From contig JAXHSV010000087.1 in NCBI GenBank assembly GCA_034190305.1, positions 1 through 11,946 of the forward strand: DNA of 11,946 nt. The letters are read 5' to 3'. A program made the position numbers and the translations under genes. Under the pieces are notes generated by a model. It did not search any database and was not told the DNA's origin. It saw only the letters and a program-made list of their open reading frames with translations. The DNA comes from JAUWNJ01 sp034190305. Its GTDB lineage: Bacteria; Planctomycetota; Phycisphaerae; SM23-33. Of this stretch, positions 1-6,743 are shown piece after piece (within the stretch, counting starts at the first letter, position 1; the number at the start of each line of letters is the position of its first letter).

Positions 1-44
1 ACAGTCGCCCGTCTGGGCGAACAGCGCGAACTTTTAAAAAAATC

Positions 45-99
45 CACGAATTACACAAATTTTCACGAATTACACGAATTACACGAATTACACGGATTT
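45..99. repeat. 9-bp tandem repeat, unit cacgaatta
   Basis: Exact units lie at 45-53, 64-72, 73-81 and 82-90. Degenerate units lie at 54-62 (cacaaattt) and 91-99 (cacggattt), and one extra base at 63 breaks the phase. The same unit recurs at 892-912. Motifs of this type are familiar as dispersed intergenic repeats in many environmental bacterial genomes, including planctomycetes. No function is evident. Confidence 0.85.
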
Positions 100-101
100 A
101 C

Positions 102-277
102 GGTGAATCGGTTGATCAGTAAATCAGTTGATCGGTAAATCGGTTGATCAGTTGATCGGTTGATCAGTTGATCGGTTGATCAGTTGATCAGTTGATCAGT
201 TGATCAGTTGATCGGTTGATCGGTTGATCGGTTGATCGGTTGATCAGTTGATTGGTTGATCAGTAAATCAGTAAATC
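102..277. repeat. Tandem array of 22 octamers, consensus rgttgatc
   Basis: Twenty-two consecutive 8-bp units run without a phase break. The first base alternates irregularly between a and g. Most units are agttgatc or ggttgatc. Variants are ggtgaatc (first unit), agtaaatc, ggtaaatc and one agttgatt. Sixteen units contain GATC, giving a GATC every 8 bp through the core (142-245). Variant units sit mainly at the two ends, the usual pattern of an array that expands and homogenises in its middle. Possible roles are a slippage-prone microsatellite, an array of protein sites or a methylation target. None is shown by the sequence. Confidence 0.95.
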
Positions 278-282
278 GGTCC

Positions 283-314
283 GGTCCTCCGGTATTCCGG
301 TCCTCCGGTATTCC
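283..314. repeat. Two perfect 16-bp direct repeats
   Basis: The unit ggtcctccggtattcc occurs at 283-298 and 299-314 with no mismatch. Each unit is itself two related octamers (ggtcctcc and ggtattcc), and two looser ones follow (ggcctcac, ggtctgtc). The 8-bp periodicity of the preceding array therefore continues here with different base content. Confidence 0.9.
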
Positions 315-424
315 GGCCTCACGGTCTGTCTTCACTTGTAAAAAACTTCACGGGCACACCAGAAGCGCCCTTGGGACGGCGAAGCCCGAAGGGCGAAGCC
401 GCCTCCACCCTTAACAATCGTGTT

Positions 425-446
425 CACGTTTGCGCGCGCAAACGTG
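425..446. repeat. Perfect 22-bp palindrome with CG-alternating core
   Basis: Positions 425-446 are perfectly self-complementary. Each half reads cacgtttgcgc, and the centre is tgcgcgcgca. After one mismatch (424/447) two more base pairs form. The arms match those of the palindrome at 531-560, whose centre is 110 bp away, so the two are related copies. Confidence 0.9.
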
Positions 447-530
447 TACGAAAAAATCGACGAATTGACGTAAGTGCTTGTCCGCCAGGGAAGAAATATT
501 TTTTATTTTTTTCGCCACCCCACTTTTTTG

Positions 531-560
531 CGTTCACGTTCGCGCGCGCGAACGTGAACG
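531..560. repeat. Perfect 30-bp palindrome with CG-alternating core
   Basis: Positions 531-560 are perfectly self-complementary, with half-site cgttcacgttcgcgc. The core is ten alternating C/G bases. The arm gttcacgtt is shared with the palindrome at 425-446. The two bracket an A/T-rich segment (about 491-530). There is no T-run directly after the palindrome as an intrinsic terminator would have, so a terminator is unlikely. Confidence 0.95.
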
Positions 561-581
561 AATAGATTTTTACATTGGTGT

Positions 582-698
582 GCTAAGCGGTCTTGCATAA
601 GTTCTGCATGGTGGAACAGGCATTCTTGCCTGTTCTTCAAGGCGACACAGCCTGGAAAGGCTGTGCCACCCCAAAAGACTTACCTGAGACCGCTTAGC
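582..698. repeat. Nested inverted-repeat element, branched hairpin
   Basis: An outer perfect 12-bp inverted repeat pairs 582-593 (gctaagcggtct) with 687-698. Inside, ggtgg (610-614) can pair with ccacc (666-670). Within that are two perfect hairpins: 614-622 with 627-635 (9 bp, 4-nt loop) and 646-653 with 658-665 (8 bp, loop ggaa). Base 614 can be used by only one of the two stems. The layout is an outer stem, a middle stem and two arms, as in miniature mobile repeats or a structured RNA. I recognise no RNA family. Confidence 0.75.
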
Positions 699-769
699 CG
701 CGACCGGCAGGGAGCGGGATATTCCGCCGACACCGTCCAGTCAAACCCGCTCGTTTCCACTCGCGGCTA
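695..769. repeat. Second nested hairpin overlapping the first
   Basis: A 9-bp stem pairs 695-703 (tagccgcga) with 761-769, and a 7-bp stem pairs 712-718 (gagcggg) with 746-752. They are separated by a symmetric 8 x 8 internal loop. The 5' arm shares bases 695-698 with the outer stem of the element at 582-698, so the two folds cannot both form fully. Confidence 0.6.
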
Positions 770-891
770 GCGGGCCTACCCCGGCCCGGCCCGGAGATCC
801 CTCAACCGACAGATATGAAAAAATTTTTCAGATTTTTTTCGATGTGCCCGAATCCGCGCCACGTTTAAGCGCCAAAATGTGTATCTGAATC

Positions 892-912
892 CACGAATTA
901 CACGAATTACAC
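892..912. repeat. Second copy of the cacgaatta repeat
   Basis: Two exact 9-bp units (892-900, 901-909) followed by a partial unit match the array at 45-99, and the preceding aatc is also shared. The pair may be the edges of a duplicated or inserted block, or simply two independent copies of a dispersed motif. Confidence 0.75.
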
Positions 913-925
913 AAGGAAGTGAATC

Positions 926-956
926 CTCGCACAGCGAGTCCCTGTCTGCCGACAGG
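926..956. other. Two small adjacent hairpins
   Basis: Stem 926-930 (ctcgc) pairs with 934-938, and stem 941-946 (cctgtc) pairs with 951-956 across the loop tgcc. No T-tract follows on either strand, so these are not clear terminators for the cluster that ends at 1042. Confidence 0.35.
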
Positions 957-1041
957 CAGGTCCTGACCCGCCGCGCAAGGAATGAACGATTAGAACGTAA
1001 TTAAGGGAAAGGGGCCCGTATGAACAGCCTACGCACTCTGT

Positions 1042-2340
1042 TCAGCGTATTGGCCAAGCGGGAATGGCTGCGTCAATGGTATCCATCAGGCGGATCGTCT
1101 CGCCTATGGCCAGGATGATCTTGCGGTAGTGCGTGATGTCGTCGTATGAGAGTTTTCGTCATCGGCGGTCCTTGAGCCACTTCTGACAGACCTGGTAACC
1201 GCCGACGTGAAACTCCCAGACTTCCTCGTTCACAGGCTCGAAATACTGCTTGGTGTTAATCTGCACTCGCCCGCCGTCTTTGGGTACATATTTAGGGTAT
1301 CCCCTGGCCACGGTGTCGTCGCCTTTGACGGGATACCGTTCAGGCGATTTTGCAAGGGCAGGCGATTCCAACAGGTGCAGACCCACCAGTTCTTCCCCCA
1401 GGCCGCAGAGTTTAACAAAGAGTTTCACATCCGAAGTAAGCGGCAGGCGAGGGAAATCTATTTTGAGGAACTCGGCATATCGGCTGCGGTAGGTGGGGTT
1501 GTGAAAGACCGCGTACATATAATGAAAAACATCCTCAGGCCCGAACGTCTTTTTCAAATCGCCGCAGCCATCGGAAACAAAATTCAAACCGAGTTTCCCC
1601 TCCATTTCCTTGACGAATTCCGGATTCAGATTAGGCCGACGACCATCCCTGCCCGCGGGCCAATACTCATCCGTCCGCCCGGCAGGATGAGAAGGATCGG
1701 GATACAGATAGAGAGGGAATACGGAGGTTATCTCTTTCGTTTTCAACGAGACAGCGCAGCACTCCGTCAATACCTTGGAACAGAGAGCATGATAGAAACC
1801 AAGGTTAGCCTGTTGCCGACATGTCAATATCGCAAGATTCTTCCCCGCGAGCATGTGGCGCATGACGGCGCTGGCAGGGCGGCTTGTGATTCCTGGGGCG
1901 TAGTAGAGACATCGGACATCAAAAGGTCGATATAGGCACTGGCGGAGATTTCCTCCGTCAAATTTTGTTTTCCCTCGTTTCTCAAGAATCTTGTAGCTTG
2001 AACTGTCTTCTATTTTGTATCTCTCCTTGAATTCGCTTTCTAAGCCTTTGGGGCCGTAAAATGTTCGGATGCGATCAAGGAGGACATCTCGGTCGAAGTC
2101 AAAAAACAATCCATCCCTGTCTGTTTTCAGACCGTTTTGATTGACAGGGAAAACCTCAGTAATTCTTGGAAGAGCCGAATATTCTTCTTGTCCGGTAGTG
2201 TCTTTTGGTACGAAGAAGAAATATTCAAGTGTAGGTTGCAATTCGGTCCATTGAGTTGTGTCAATGGCGTTTTGATTTAGGGAGTCGTATTTTGCCTGAC
2301 GCTTTCCCCAGAGTTCTGCGTGATGGATTCGGGCGGTCAT
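1042..2340 (-). pseudogene. Type ISP restriction-modification enzyme, C-terminal specificity part, with in-frame stop
   Basis: From the ATG at 2340 the frame gives 393 residues up to a TGA at 1161-1159. The same frame then continues for 38 codons (RKLSYDDITHYRKIILAIG...) to a second TGA at 1044-1042. The product matches the C-terminal target-recognition region of Type ISP enzymes (LlaGI-like): it opens with ARIHHAELWGKRQAKYD, has FRQ-like and PFDVR segments, and closes with EVWEFHVGGYQVCQKWLKDR. In relatives the motif DR(K/R)GR.LSYDDI runs on uninterrupted, so the TGA probably replaces a GGA glycine codon. The Mrr-like nuclease, SF2 helicase and N6-adenine methylase domains are absent; the four-helix-bundle gene and then dnaE lie upstream instead. 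It is therefore a remnant, or less likely a separate specificity subunit. The start is supported by AGGAG at 2350-2346. The frame is also open back to 2427, inside the neighbouring gene. Confidence 0.85.
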
Positions 2341-2804
2341 GGGTTCTCCTGCGGTAGGGTTTTCCCGGCGTCGCGGATATCCTGGAGTTTTTGCAGAAAC
2401 GCATCGGAGGACTTCCGCCCTTGCCATGCCCGGCGCGTTTTATCGTTGAGTCGGCGTTGGCCCTGAATATCGGTGTTCTGGAGGTGATCGGCCCAGCCTC
2501 GGATTTGGCGAGAGCAGGACTCGGCGAGGGCGATCAAATCTGAGATTTGAGATTTCAAATTTGCAATTTCAGATTGCAGGAAAGGCAGTCTCCGGCAGAA
2601 CAGTAGCATGGAGCGGACCTCTCCGGCCGATCCGCGGGCTATGTAGAGGAAGGCGAGGAGTTCAGCCGTTGTTCCGCGTTCGAAGCCCTCTGCGATGTTG
2701 TTCGAGACCGACAGGGCGGCGCGGCGAAGTTGGTCTTTCAGTTCCCTCAGCCGGACGAAGGCGCGGTGTTCGGTCATGGCGTAGGCTTTTTCTGCCGGCG
2801 TCAT
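2337..2804 (-). CDS. Four-helix-bundle protein of the S23 / 23S rRNA intervening-sequence protein family
   Basis: The 155-residue frame contains the family signature LRRAALSVSNNIAEGFERGT (about residues 27-46) followed by FLYIARGSAGEVRSML, the core helices of S23/IVP proteins. The C-terminal part (RQIRGWADHLQNTDIQGQRRLND) also matches relatives. The biochemical role is unknown; family members are often found inside rRNA insertions or restriction-modification loci. Conserved family sequence continues upstream of the first ATG as IKYERFEQLPAWQEA (to about 2849), but no ATG, GTG or TTG precedes it nearby. Either the start codon has been lost, a rare start is used, or a shortened protein starts at 2804. 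The middle helix includes an A/T-rich stretch at 2535-2576. It overlaps the next gene by ATGA. Confidence 0.8.
   Translation of the reverse strand: MTPAEKAYAMTEHRAFVRLRELKDQLRRAALSVSNNIAEGFERGTTAELLAFLYIARGSAGEVRSMLLFCRRLPFLQSEIANLKSQISDLIALAESCSRQIRGWADHLQNTDIQGQRRLNDKTRRAWQGRKSSDAFLQKLQDIRDAGKTLPQENP
2345..2350 (-). promoter_or_regulatory. Shine-Dalgarno for the ISP fragment
   Basis: Read on the minus strand, AGGAGA lies 5 nt before the ATG at 2340-2338. That ATG overlaps the TGA (2339-2337) of the upstream four-helix-bundle gene as ATGA. This favours 2340 over 2427 as the start and suggests coupled translation. Confidence 0.6.
2535..2576 (-). repeat. A/T-rich short repeat embedded in the S23-family gene
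   Basis: This segment consists of imperfect gagattt / caaattt / caatttc units in an otherwise G/C-rich gene. It encodes LQSEIANLKSQISDL, a heptad-like helix. The DNA resembles the dispersed 'aaatttgaaatctc' intergenic repeats of environmental bacteria. It keeps the frame open and helical, so it may be a repeat absorbed into the coding sequence. Confidence 0.45.
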
Positions 2805-2838
2805 GGCTTCCTGCCAGGCCGGAAGCTGCTCGAAACGC

Positions 2839-2934
2839 TCATATTTTATCGTTGGCTCCCTTGCGCACCGCCGGCGGCGACTTTGGGAGGCGGACCATGA
2901 TGCGGACGGTTGCGTCCTGCTGGTCAGGCTGCAT
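2839..2934 (-). CDS. Possible 31-residue small ORF between the MNT remnant and the S23 gene
   Basis: It reads ATG at 2934 to TGA at 2841-2839: MQPDQQDATVRIMVRLPKSP and on to KGANDKI. It overlaps the end of the nucleotidyltransferase remnant by 11 nt and the conserved but startless N-terminus of the S23 protein by about 11 nt. I recognise no family. It could be a real linker peptide that couples translation, or debris from the lost 5' end of the S23 gene. Confidence 0.2.
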   Translation of the reverse strand: MQPDQQDATVRIMVRLPKSPPAVRKGANDKI

Positions 2935-3148
2935 AAATGACCTCCCTGTGCTTGAGAATATGGTGGCGGTGAAACGGATTTCGCAGCCCCTCTTTTTCCA
3001 TAAAATCCACCTCTCGCCCGAAAATCTCCTTCAACTCATCCTGCATGTCCACCATGTCAAACAGACTCCCGGGCGCATCGGCGGCGAAGTTTACCAGCGC
3101 GTCGATGTCGCCGTAGGGCGACGGCGCGGCTGCCTTTCCGGGCTTCAA
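2924..3148 (-). pseudogene. MNT-type nucleotidyltransferase, N-terminally truncated
   Basis: The 74 codons match the C-terminal two thirds of small MNT-family (minimal nucleotidyltransferase) proteins, the antitoxin or partner half of HEPN/MNT pairs. Visible are the metal-binding D-x-D strand (YGDIDALVNF, about residues 12-21), the LFDMVDMQDELKEIFGREVD helix and strand, and the C-terminus RNPFHRHHILKHREVIYAA. The upstream segment of about 30 residues with the G-S-x-x-R nucleotide-binding motif is missing. The open frame begins directly after the dnaE TGA, in the same frame, with TTG at 3148 as the only plausible start. No HEPN partner is present. It is almost certainly non-catalytic. Confidence 0.75.
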
Positions 3149-6100
3149 TCAGTATGGGAAGGCGGCTGGTTTCCGGTTGCGGTTTTGTCTTCGCGGCTGG
3201 GATGATCGCGAACCGTTTCCGCCTTGGATGTTATTGCGTGCTATCAGTACGACGTTTTCATTGCCCGCCAGTTCGCACAGTTCTTTGTATAATTGTCGGT
3301 CGGGCGCGATGGACCATTGCCCGGCTGATCGGATGGCAACCCTCATACCGCTGACGCCGGCGGGGGTTACCTCCAGGTGGACCGGGCATTGCCCGCGGTG
3401 CCGGCTCAGAATGTCGCCGAGTTTTTCAAGATTGTTCTCATCGAGGACCTTTTCCAGCCTGACCGTAACGGCGCCGGTCAGAGACTCAATGGCCTGATCG
3501 ACGGGGACAGCCTGATCGACGATAATTTGCGGCGACTGCCGCCTGCGGTCAACCTTTCCGGTCAGGAAGACGATGGCTCCTTCATTGAGAATTTCGCCCA
3601 TCCGGTCGAACGTCTCGGCGAAGACGACGCACTCGGCCGAGCCGGTAAGGTCCTCGATGGTGAGGATTGCCATTTTCCTGCCCGCCGATCTGCCGGACTT
3701 TGTAACTCGCTGGCGGACCGAGGCGATCATGCATCCGATAGTAACGGTTGCGCCTTCGCTCAGTTGGGCGAGTTTCGCACAGGTCGCCGAACCGAGTGAG
3801 TCCAGTTCGCGCCCGTATCCGACCAGCGGATGGCTGGTTATATAGAAGCCGAGTGTTTCCTTTTCGGCAGTCAGTAGTTGCATTTCTGAGAGAGGTTCGG
3901 TGTCGGGAAATTGCGGGGGGCGTTTTTCCCGCCCGCCGCCGAAAGATTCGGCGCCGAAGAAACTCATCTGTCCGCTTCGCCTGTCCTCGGCGGCAGAGTT
4001 GCCGAGTTCGATAGCGCGATCGACGGCAGCCAGCATGGCAGCTCGGTGTGCGCCGAGCGAATCGAAAGCGCCGCACTTTATCAAGGCCTCGATGGTGGAG
4101 CGATTGACCAGTCGCAAATCGACATTCTCGCAGAAGTGATAAAGATGCTCGAACCGGCCTGTATTTTCCCTGGCTTCGATGATGGCGGCGACGGCCTTTT
4201 GCCCGACGCCCTTGACGGCTGCCAGTCCGAAGCGAATCTTCTCGCCATCGACGGTGAAATCGGCGCCGGAGGCGTTTATGTCGGGCGGGCCGACGGTGAT
4301 GCCCATTCGCTTCGCCTCGGACATGTACTGGACGACCTTGTCGGTGTCGCCGCTCTCGAACGTCAGCAGCGCCGCCATGAACTGTCGCGGATAATGGCGT
4401 TTGAAATAGGCGGTCTGATAGGCGATGATGGCGTATCGGGTCGAGTGAGCCTTGTTGAATCCGTATCCGGCGAAGCGCAGGATCAGGTCGAAGAGTCTTT
4501 CTGCCTCCTCGGATTCGATGCCGTTTTCCTTTGCTCCGGCCAGGAAGGCGGGTCGCTCGGCGGCTATGGTTCTTTCCTTTTTCTTGGAAATCGCCTTGAT
4601 TAGCGTCAGGGCCGTGTTCAGGGGCAGTTTGCCAAGGCGGTTGAGCACCTGCATGACCTGTTCCTGATAGACCATTATTCCGTAGGTCTCTGCCAGGATG
4701 TCATCCACCAGCGAATGGACGGAGGGGATTTCCTCGCTGCCGTCCTTGCGGGCGCAGTAAGAGCCGATAAGTTCCATCGGGCCGGGGCGGTACATGGCGT
4801 TTGCGGCGATGAGGTCTTCGATTCTGTCGGGCTTCATCCGGCGCAGGAGGTCCTGCATTCCGCCGGATTCGAACTGAAAAATGCCGTCGGTCCGCCCTGC
4901 CCGGAACAGTTCGAAGACTTCCTGGTCGTCCAGTGGTATGGTTTCCGGGTCTATGTCCTTTCCCGTCGCCGAAGCGGTCAGTTCGCGCGCCCGCTGGATG
5001 GTTGTCAGCGTCCGCAGGCCAAGGAAATCCATCTTCATCAGCCCGATCTTGTCGCAGGTCGGACCGTCCCATTGCGTGATGACGTCGTCGCTGTTTGCCT
5101 GCTTGCACAGCGGGATGAGATTTTCCAGCGGCTCATCGGCGACGACGACCCCGGCTGCGTGGACGCCCGCGTGCCTGGACAGGCCTTCAAGTCGCTGGGC
5201 GTGATCGAACAGTTCGCCGATGCGCTCGTCGTTATGGACCATCTCTTTGAGCGCAGGTTCCGCCGCCAGTGCGCCCTGGAGCGTCATGCCGAGGGCGTCG
5301 GGAACCTTCTTGGCGATGGCATCGACTTCGGGCAGTGGAATGTCGAGCACGCGCCCGACGTCGCGGACTGCGGCGCGGGCCTTGAGCGTCCCGAACGTGA
5401 TTATCTGTGCGACGTGCCCGTACTTCTCGCGGACGTAGTTGATGAGCCTGGGACGGCCTTCCTGGCAGATGTCGATGTCGAAGTCGGGGTCTTCCTCGCG
5501 CTGCGGGTCGGTGAAACGTTCGAACAGAAGCCCGTATCGCATCGGGTCAACGTTGCTGATTCCAAGGCAGTATCCCATCAGCGTCGCACATCCGCTGCCG
5601 CGAGCGCCGCAGGGAATTCCGTTGGACTTGGCGAACTGGACCATGTCGTGGACGATCAGGACGTAGGAGCAGTATCCCTTTCCCTCGATCGTCTTAAGTT
5701 CGTGGTCCATCCGCTGTCGATGTTCGTCTGTGATGTTTTTGCCGAATCTTTCCTTCAGGCCTTTTTCGCATTGTCGGCGAAGATAAGTTTCGGCGCTTTC
5801 GTTGTTCGGTGTGGCGAATCGGGGCAGGTGCTTGCGAGAGAAGTCCAGTTCCAGGCTGCACATCTCGGCGATCCGAAGCGTGTTGTCAGCGGCGTCAGAC
5901 CAGTCGCGCAGCGCCTCGCGCATTTCACGCGGGTCTTTAAGGTACAACTGCGGCGAATATTCCAGCGCCCCGCCGTCGGCGAGGGTCTTTCCGGTAGAAA
6001 TGCAGGTGAGAACCTCGTGACTTGGCTTGTCGGCGGCGGTGAGGAAATGCACGTCGTTTGTGCCGACGACGCCCACGCCGAGCCTGCCGGCCAGGGCGAC

Positions 6101-6673
6101 CAGTTTGGCGTTCACCACAGCCTGGTCGGGCAGGGACTGGTTCTGGACTTCCATGAAGAAGCGATCTCGCCCGAAGATGTCGAGGTACTCGCCGGCGATG
6201 CGCTCGGCCTTTTCATCCTGACCGGACAGGAAAGCCGAAGGCACCTCACCTTTCATGCAGGCTGTCAGACAGACGAGGCCCTCGTCCAGTTCGCCCAGCA
6301 GTTCCCGGTCGATCCGCGGGCGGTAATAGAATCCTTCCAGGTACGCCCGGCTGGTGAGTTTGATAAGGTTCCGCCATCCGGGCTCGTTCATCGCCAGCAG
6401 GATGATGTGCCACGAGGCCTCGCCCATCTTGCCCATCGACCGGTCGGCGCGGGTGGTGGGGGATATATATGCTTCGATTCCGAGGATCGGTTTGATTCCT
6501 GCCTTCCGGCAGGCGGTGTAGAACTCGATCGCCCCGAACAGGTTGCCGTGGTCGGTCAGCGCCAATGCGTCCATGCCCATTTCACCGGCGCGATTGGCCA
6601 GTTTTCCGATGCGGTTGGCGCCGTCCAGCAGAGAGTATTCCGAATGCACGTGAAGATGTACGAATCCATCCAT
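3149..6673 (-). CDS. dnaE: DNA polymerase III alpha subunit (DnaE)
   Basis: This is the replicative polymerase, about 1174 residues from the ATG at 6673, a normal family length. An N-terminal PHP domain (1-270) opens with FVHLHVHSEYSLLDG and keeps the metal ligands H7, H9, D17, H42, E67, H89, C139, D207 and H209, so a proofreading exonuclease is possible. The C-family polymerase core follows. Its catalytic aspartates are D399 and D401 in PDFDIDIC and D549 in MKMDFLGLRT. A tandem HhH region follows, then a clamp-binding motif QMSFF (902-906), an OB fold (about 973-1055) and a basic tail (RRQNRNRK). The start at 6673 matches the family N-terminus; in-frame starts at 6736 and 6766 would add 21 or 31 low-complexity residues. 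No good Shine-Dalgarno precedes 6673. It is divergent from lemA. Confidence 0.97.
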   Translation of the reverse strand: MDGFVHLHVHSEYSLLDGANRIGKLANRAGEMGMDALALTDHGNLFGAIEFYTACRKAGIKPILGIEAYISPTTRADRSMGKMGEASWHIILLAMNEPGWRNLIKLTSRAYLEGFYYRPRIDRELLGELDEGLVCLTACMKGEVPSAFLSGQDEKAERIAGEYLDIFGRDRFFMEVQNQSLPDQAVVNAKLVALAGRLGVGVVGTNDVHFLTAADKPSHEVLTCISTGKTLADGGALEYSPQLYLKDPREMREALRDWSDAADNTLRIAEMCSLELDFSRKHLPRFATPNNESAETYLRRQCEKGLKERFGKNITDEHRQRMDHELKTIEGKGYCSYVLIVHDMVQFAKSNGIPCGARGSGCATLMGYCLGISNVDPMRYGLLFERFTDPQREEDPDFDIDICQEGRPRLINYVREKYGHVAQIITFGTLKARAAVRDVGRVLDIPLPEVDAIAKKVPDALGMTLQGALAAEPALKEMVHNDERIGELFDHAQRLEGLSRHAGVHAAGVVVADEPLENLIPLCKQANSDDVITQWDGPTCDKIGLMKMDFLGLRTLTTIQRARELTASATGKDIDPETIPLDDQEVFELFRAGRTDGIFQFESGGMQDLLRRMKPDRIEDLIAANAMYRPGPMELIGSYCARKDGSEEIPSVHSLVDDILAETYGIMVYQEQVMQVLNRLGKLPLNTALTLIKAISKKKERTIAAERPAFLAGAKENGIESEEAERLFDLILRFAGYGFNKAHSTRYAIIAYQTAYFKRHYPRQFMAALLTFESGDTDKVVQYMSEAKRMGITVGPPDINASGADFTVDGEKIRFGLAAVKGVGQKAVAAIIEARENTGRFEHLYHFCENVDLRLVNRSTIEALIKCGAFDSLGAHRAAMLAAVDRAIELGNSAAEDRRSGQMSFFGAESFGGGREKRPPQFPDTEPLSEMQLLTAEKETLGFYITSHPLVGYGRELDSLGSATCAKLAQLSEGATVTIGCMIASVRQRVTKSGRSAGRKMAILTIEDLTGSAECVVFAETFDRMGEILNEGAIVFLTGKVDRRRQSPQIIVDQAVPVDQAIESLTGAVTVRLEKVLDENNLEKLGDILSRHRGQCPVHLEVTPAGVSGMRVAIRSAGQWSIAPDRQLYKELCELAGNENVVLIARNNIQGGNGSRSSQPRRQNRNRKPAAFPY

Positions 6674-6743
6674 GGCAGTGGGATTTTTAGTTTTTGTTTT
6701 TTGATTTTCGATTGGCACGTAAAAACCCTTCTCCATCGAAGGC

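Larger units (their letters stand above)
1..1041. other. Repeat-rich intergenic region without a credible gene
   Basis: No open frame here looks like a protein. The only frame over 60 codons (371-565) runs through two DNA palindromes and has no recognisable sequence. The region instead holds short tandem repeats (45-99, 102-277, 283-314, 892-912), two long palindromes (425-446, 531-560) and clustered hairpins (582-769, 926-956). It lies downstream of the decayed minus-strand cluster that ends at 1042. It looks like a sink for dispersed repeats rather than a regulated leader. I see no tRNA, rRNA or CRISPR structure. Confidence 0.7.

Noticed and set aside
102..277. CRISPR array
   Set aside because: The units are 8 bp, contiguous, without unique spacers, and no cas gene is present.
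531..560. Intrinsic terminator
   Set aside because: No T-tract follows the stem on either strand, and no adjacent gene ends there.
371..565. 64-residue plus-strand ORF
   Set aside because: It runs through both palindromes and homopolymer tracts, has no recognisable sequence and no ribosome binding site.
582..698. tRNA or tRNA-like gene
   Set aside because: There is a multi-stem shape but no acceptor/T-arm consensus, no anticodon arm of the right size, and the arms are too uniform.
1207..1935. 242-residue plus-strand ORF
   Set aside because: It is the complement of the Type ISP specificity sequence; only the minus-strand frame shows conserved motifs.
1042..3151. TGA read as an amino acid (recoded genome)
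   Set aside because: TGA is the natural stop of lemA, the S23 gene and the MNT remnant, with normal start overlaps after two of them. DnaE also ends plausibly at its TGA.
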